From contig CAAEEV010000046.1 of assembly GCA_900754955.1 (NCBI GenBank), positions 1 through 8,540 of the forward strand: a stretch of DNA of 8,540 bases. The letters run 5' to 3'. The position numbers and the translations under genes are program-made. Numbering within the stretch: the first letter of the stretch is position 1; every line of letters starts with the position of its first letter. Of this stretch, positions 6,794 through 8,540 are shown in pieces. The notes under the pieces are model-generated. The model saw nothing but the letters and a program-made list of their open reading frames with translations. It made no database searches and was not told the DNA's origin. Source of the DNA: Eggerthellaceae bacterium. Lineage in GTDB: Bacteria > Actinomycetota > Coriobacteriia > Coriobacteriales > Eggerthellaceae.

Positions 6794-6837
6794 ATGGACA
6801 ACATTTTCCATTAAAGTGAAGAGCTTGTGAACGCCAA
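6794..6837 (-). promoter_or_regulatory. Candidate hyaA promoter with overlapping dyad
   Basis: On the minus strand TTGGCG (6837-6832) and TTTAAT (6815-6810) are 16 bases apart. TTTAAT matches five of six consensus -10 bases and TTGGCG four of six -35 bases. Transcription would start near 6802, giving a leader of about 45 bases. An imperfect 18-base dyad at 6794-6811 (ATGGA...TCCAT arms, 14 of 18 bases symmetric) covers the predicted start site and the edge of the -10, a place where a repressor would act. Motifs are seen directly; activity is inferred. Confidence 0.42.
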
Positions 6838-6878
6838 GCGACGAAAAAGTGATGGAAGAGCCGTCAATGGCGCGAAAA

Positions 6879-6904
6879 TGTTACGCGGGCTTTTTCGCGT
6901 AACA
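6879..6904. promoter_or_regulatory. Perfect 9-base inverted repeat, candidate operator
   Basis: TGTTACGCG (6879-6887) and CGCGTAACA (6896-6904) are exact reverse complements around an 8-base spacer; arm centres are 17 bases apart, about one and a half to two helical turns. No run of T follows in either direction, so it is not an intrinsic terminator. It lies in the divergent region, about 42 bases upstream of the candidate hyaA -35 and upstream of the candidate pheA -10, a position suited to a dimeric activator or repressor. The regulator is unknown. Confidence 0.5.
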
Positions 6905-6905
6905 A

Positions 6906-6950
6906 ATACCCCCGTTTTCGAACGGGCATACGTGCCGAAACGGGTATCAT
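6906..6950 (+). promoter_or_regulatory. Candidate pheA promoter with dyads
   Basis: TATCAT (6945-6950) matches five of six -10 bases, but the DNA 16-18 bases upstream (around 6921-6928, AACGGGCA) is a poor -35, so the promoter would be weak or activator-dependent. The same stretch contains a perfect hairpin CCCGTT (6911-6916)-TTCG-AACGGG (6921-6926). It also contains a longer imperfect pairing between 6906-6920 and 6936-6947 (ATACCC..CGTTTTCG against CGAAACGGGTAT). A start near 6957 would give a leader of about 250 bases before pheA. Confidence 0.33.
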
Positions 6951-7209
6951 AGAGGTCTGCGCGCATGCGCGCCAAACGTGTTTTTCCATGCGGGCGGGTT
7001 CGTCTTTGCGCTTGCCAGTCGAGGGCTTCAGGCACATTCCGTGCTGCACGGAGGCGTACCATCCCCCATATCCGGCGCTTTGCCGCCAAGGGGATTGCGC
7101 AATGGGAAGCGGCGGGAGAAGCCGCCGCAGCGCACGATGCCGCAGATCGAGCAGACCACGCGCCGCCGCAGCGCACGATGCGGCACATCGGAGAAGAAAG
7201 CTTCCGCCC
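6951..7209 (+). other. Long GC-rich leader region of pheA with repeats and hairpins
   Basis: This stretch has no convincing gene, although the pheA frame stays open through it. It contains a 14-base perfect palindrome (GCGCGCATGCGCGC, 6959-6972), a small hairpin CCGTG-CTG-CACGG (7039-7051), a 7-base stem (GCGGCGG 7109-7115 with CCGCCGC 7122-7128, loop GAGAAG) and two copies of a 20-base direct repeat (7121-7140, 7162-7181). I found no T-box AGGGTGG-type motif and no T-run terminator, so a classic attenuator is not supported. Confidence 0.5.
7121..7181. repeat. Two 20-base perfect direct repeats in the pheA leader
   Basis: Bases 7121-7140 and 7162-7181 are identical over 20 bases (beginning GCCGCCGCAG, ending CACGATGC), with a 21-base spacer, so the copies are offset by 41 bases, about four helical turns. 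The bases on either side do not match. The offset is compatible with tandem binding sites on one face of the DNA; it could also be a local duplication. Confidence 0.8.
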
Positions 7210-8061
7210 ATGGCACATATCGACCGCACCATCGCCTTCCTCGGACCCGTCGGCACCTATACGCATGAGGCCGCGCTCACCTTCGCCGAGCAGCTCGGCA
7301 TCGAGGAGCCCGAGCTGCTCGAGTGCACTTCGTTCGACGACGTGTTCGATGCGGTGGACCGCGGGCACGCCGCCTACGGCGTCGTGGGCAAGGAGAACTC
7401 TCTCGAGGGACCCGTCACGGCCACGCTCGACAACTTCGCCTTCCGCAGCAGCGCGAGCATCCTCGGCGAGAAGGTGATCGACATCCACCACTGCCTCGTG
7501 GTGCACCCCGATGCCAACCTCGACAGCATCACGCGCGTCGCCTCGCATCCGCAGGGCCTCGCGCAGTGCCGCCGCTTCCTCAACGAGCGCTTCCCCGGGC
7601 GCACGACGTTCACCACGTCGTCCACCGCCGAAGGCGCCCGCCTCGCTGCGAACGATCCGAATGTCGCGGGCATCGCCAACGCGTTTGCCGCGGAGCTGCA
7701 CGGCGCGCGCATCGCGTATTCCGACATCGAGGACCACTTCGGCAACAAGACCTCGTTCGCACTCATCGGCCGCCCCGGCTCTGCTGAGGCGCTCACCGGC
7801 ACGCGCAACAAGATCATGCTCGCGCTGTTCCTGCAGACCAACCGCGCGGGTGCCCTGCACATGATCCTCTCCGAGTTCACGTACGCCGGCATCGACCTGT
7901 CGATGATCCAGTCGCGTCCCACCAAACAGCAGATGGGCGACTACATGTTCTTCATCGAGTTCGAGGGATCGCTCAACGACCCAGTCGTGCAGACAGCGCT
8001 CAACTGCCTGCGACTCAAGCTGCGCGAGGTGAAGGTGCTCGGAAGCTACCCCGTCCTCTAG
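7210..8061 (+). CDS. pheA: Prephenate dehydratase with C-terminal ACT domain
   Basis: Converts prephenate to phenylpyruvate in phenylalanine synthesis, in the cytoplasm. At 283 residues it is a stand-alone PDT-ACT enzyme with no chorismate mutase domain. The catalytic half begins with FLGPVGTYTHEAA (10-22) and contains ENSLEGPVTATLDNF (62-76) and a NKTSF segment (179-183) in the place of the family's TRF motif. Thr181 is kept, but the arginine is serine. The usual VVPIENS reads VVGKENS here (58-64). The ACT domain (about 200-276) has GALH (214-217) and QSRP (234-237), equivalent to the GAL and ESRP phenylalanine-binding motifs, so feedback inhibition is expected. The start at 7210 is preferred because GGAGAAGAAAG (7190-7200) precedes it and homologues begin just before the FLGP motif. 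The frame extends upstream to 6988, but that part is repeat-derived and non-conserved in character. Confidence 0.93.
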   Translation: MAHIDRTIAFLGPVGTYTHEAALTFAEQLGIEEPELLECTSFDDVFDAVDRGHAAYGVVGKENSLEGPVTATLDNFAFRSSASILGEKVIDIHHCLVVHPDANLDSITRVASHPQGLAQCRRFLNERFPGRTTFTTSSTAEGARLAANDPNVAGIANAFAAELHGARIAYSDIEDHFGNKTSFALIGRPGSAEALTGTRNKIMLALFLQTNRAGALHMILSEFTYAGIDLSMIQSRPTKQQMGDYMFFIEFEGSLNDPVVQTALNCLRLKLREVKVLGSYPVL

Positions 8062-8070
8062 CTCTCCCGG

Positions 8071-8178
8071 GGGTCGGGGGCGGAGCTCAGTCGCTCAGAC
8101 AGTCCTCGCTCGGCGGAAGAGCCCACTGGGCTCTTCCGTTCGCTGCGGAACTCGCTTGGTGAGCACCGCCCCCGACCC
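8071..8178. repeat. Nested inverted-repeat element downstream of pheA
   Basis: GGGTCGGGGGCGG (8071-8083) is the exact reverse complement of 8166-8178; with one mismatch the pairing runs for 19 bases (8071-8089 with 8160-8178). Inside it is a second perfect hairpin, CGGAAGAGCCC (8114-8124) and GGGCTCTTCCG (8128-8138), with a 3-base loop. The whole 108-base unit begins nine bases after the pheA stop. No T-run follows it, so it is not a simple terminator. Its nested, nearly symmetric structure is like interspersed palindromic or non-autonomous mobile elements. Copy number cannot be judged from one window, and I see no target-site duplication. Confidence 0.7.
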
Positions 8179-8290
8179 TGTGCGACGCTTGGGGGCCGGA
8201 TAGCTTCCTCTCTGGGAGACGGATGAGTTGCGGCTTTGTTCTGCTGGAAGCGTCTTGCGGTTTTGGGCTTTTATACACTTATTAATAGGT
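8179..8290. other. Intergenic DNA between the repeat element and the terminator
   Basis: No gene is supported here. A 7-base inverted repeat (GACGCTT 8184-8190, AAGCGTC 8248-8254) and an AT-rich patch (8270-8288) stand out against the GC-rich surroundings. TTGCGG at 8255-8260 has no well-spaced -10 that would make a transcript longer than the terminator itself. Confidence 0.4.
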
Positions 8291-8291
8291 A

Positions 8292-8322
8292 GGGACCCGC
8301 TGTTTGTGGCGGGTCCTTTTTT
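8292..8322 (+). terminator. Intrinsic terminator between pheA and mntP
   Basis: GGACCCGC (8293-8300) and GCGGGTCC (8309-8316) form a perfect 8-base stem with an 8-base loop (TGTTTGTG), followed by six T (8317-8322). On the plus strand this is a strong Rho-independent terminator ending transcription from pheA, 231 bases after its stop. On the minus strand the same stem starts about ten bases past the mntP stop, but the following bases are only moderately T-rich, so it may act weakly in that direction too. Confidence 0.85.
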
Positions 8323-8331
8323 CTGGATTCC

Positions 8332-8540
8332 TTATAGGGCGAGGATGCCGAGGTGTTCGAGGAGGATTTTGACTCCTATGAGGATGAGGACGATGCCGCC
8401 GGCGATGGTGGCGGGTTTTTCGAAGCGGGCGCCGAACTGGTTGCCCACGGCGACGCCGACGAACGAGAGCACGAACGTCGTAACGCCGATGAGCGCGCAG
8501 GCTTCGGCGATGTTCACACCGAGGAAAGCGAAGGTGATGC
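8332..8540 (-). CDS. mntP: MntP-like manganese efflux pump, C-terminal part (cut by window edge)
   Basis: MntP (DUF204) is an inner-membrane exporter protecting cells from excess Mn(II). Only the last 68 residues are present; the frame stays open to base 8540, so the true start is outside. The visible part has a helix (about [20 protein letters not shown]), the loop [16 protein letters not shown] and a last helix [16 protein letters not shown]. The pattern G-x2-(F/L)-GARFE-x3-(A/T)-x2-(A/G)-G-x3-IGIKILLEHL is characteristic of the MntP C-terminus. The upstream residues read [13 protein letters not shown] in frame; the GTG at 8517 lies within conserved sequence and is not the start. The gene is convergent with pheA. 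No manganese riboswitch (yybP-ykoY) can be checked because the 5' end is missing. Confidence 0.88.
   Translation of the reverse strand, partial: ITFAFLGVNIAEACALIGVTTFVLSFVGVAVGNQFGARFEKPATIAGGIVLILIGVKILLEHLGILAL

Noticed and set aside
6881..6902. The 6879-6904 dyad as a terminator
   Set aside because: There is an internal T-run in the loop on the plus strand but none after the stem on either strand, and no gene ends next to it.
6988..7209. N-terminal extension of PheA by 74 residues
   Set aside because: The added part is Arg-rich and made of the local repeats and hairpins; the ATG at 7210 has its own ribosome binding site and gives the normal family start.
6978..7265. GTG-started frame beginning MFFHAGGFVF, suggestive of a phenylalanine-rich attenuation leader for pheA
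   Set aside because: Four Phe in the first ten codons is tempting, but there is no ribosome binding site before the GTG, no stop for about 96 codons and no T-run terminator after it.
8087..8278. 63-codon minus-strand frame downstream of pheA
   Set aside because: It lies across the nested inverted repeat, has no convincing ribosome binding site or domain, and is better explained as chance coding in the repeat element.

Overview
The window reads as chromosomal DNA of a high-GC anaerobic actinobacterium, most likely Coriobacteriia (Eggerthella/Slackia/Adlercreutzia-like). This rests on GC-rich codon use, strong GGAGG-type ribosome binding sites and a periplasm-facing NiFe uptake hydrogenase with a standard, oxygen-sensitive-looking small subunit. 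The taxonomic call is inference, not a computed result. I see no transposase, phage gene, CRISPR array, rRNA or tRNA.

Layout. 1-711 (-) is the N-terminal part of the transcription-repair coupling factor Mfd, running off the left edge. A divergent intergenic region (712-877) carries back-to-back candidate promoters. 878-1924 (+) is a two-gene unit: a small DUF1648-like membrane protein, then endonuclease III (nth). It converges on a minus-strand hydrogenase block. Read in its own direction, that block is hyaA (small subunit, Tat signal; 6757-5495), hyaB (large subunit; 5479-3788), hyaC (cytochrome b; 3786-3100), an intrinsic terminator (3059-3022), an unrecognised small membrane protein (2919-2494) and hyaD (maturation endopeptidase; 2473-1946). 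The 452-base divergent region 6758-7209 holds the candidate hyaA promoter, two dyads and a long, repeat-containing leader in front of pheA (prephenate dehydratase, 7210-8061, +). Downstream of pheA is a 108-base nested inverted-repeat element, then a strong intrinsic terminator. The last gene (8332-8540, -) is the C-terminal end of a MntP-like manganese exporter, cut by the right edge.

How the genes work together. HyaA and HyaB would form the H2-oxidising heterodimer, folded in the cytoplasm, exported by Tat through the HyaA signal and anchored by the HyaA C-terminal helix. HyaC would take electrons from the HyaA Fe-S chain to the quinone pool. HyaD would remove the C-terminal tail of HyaB after nickel insertion. 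The Hyp proteins that build the NiFe(CN)2CO site are not in the window. The 141-residue membrane protein just ahead of hyaD is the one member of this locus whose role I cannot name. The flanking genes (mfd, nth, pheA, mntP) are ordinary housekeeping genes.

I do not see a clearly new biological system. The best leads are the unnamed membrane protein tied to hyaD, the terminator splitting the hydrogenase locus, the dyads between hyaA and pheA, the repeated pheA leader and the structured element after pheA.
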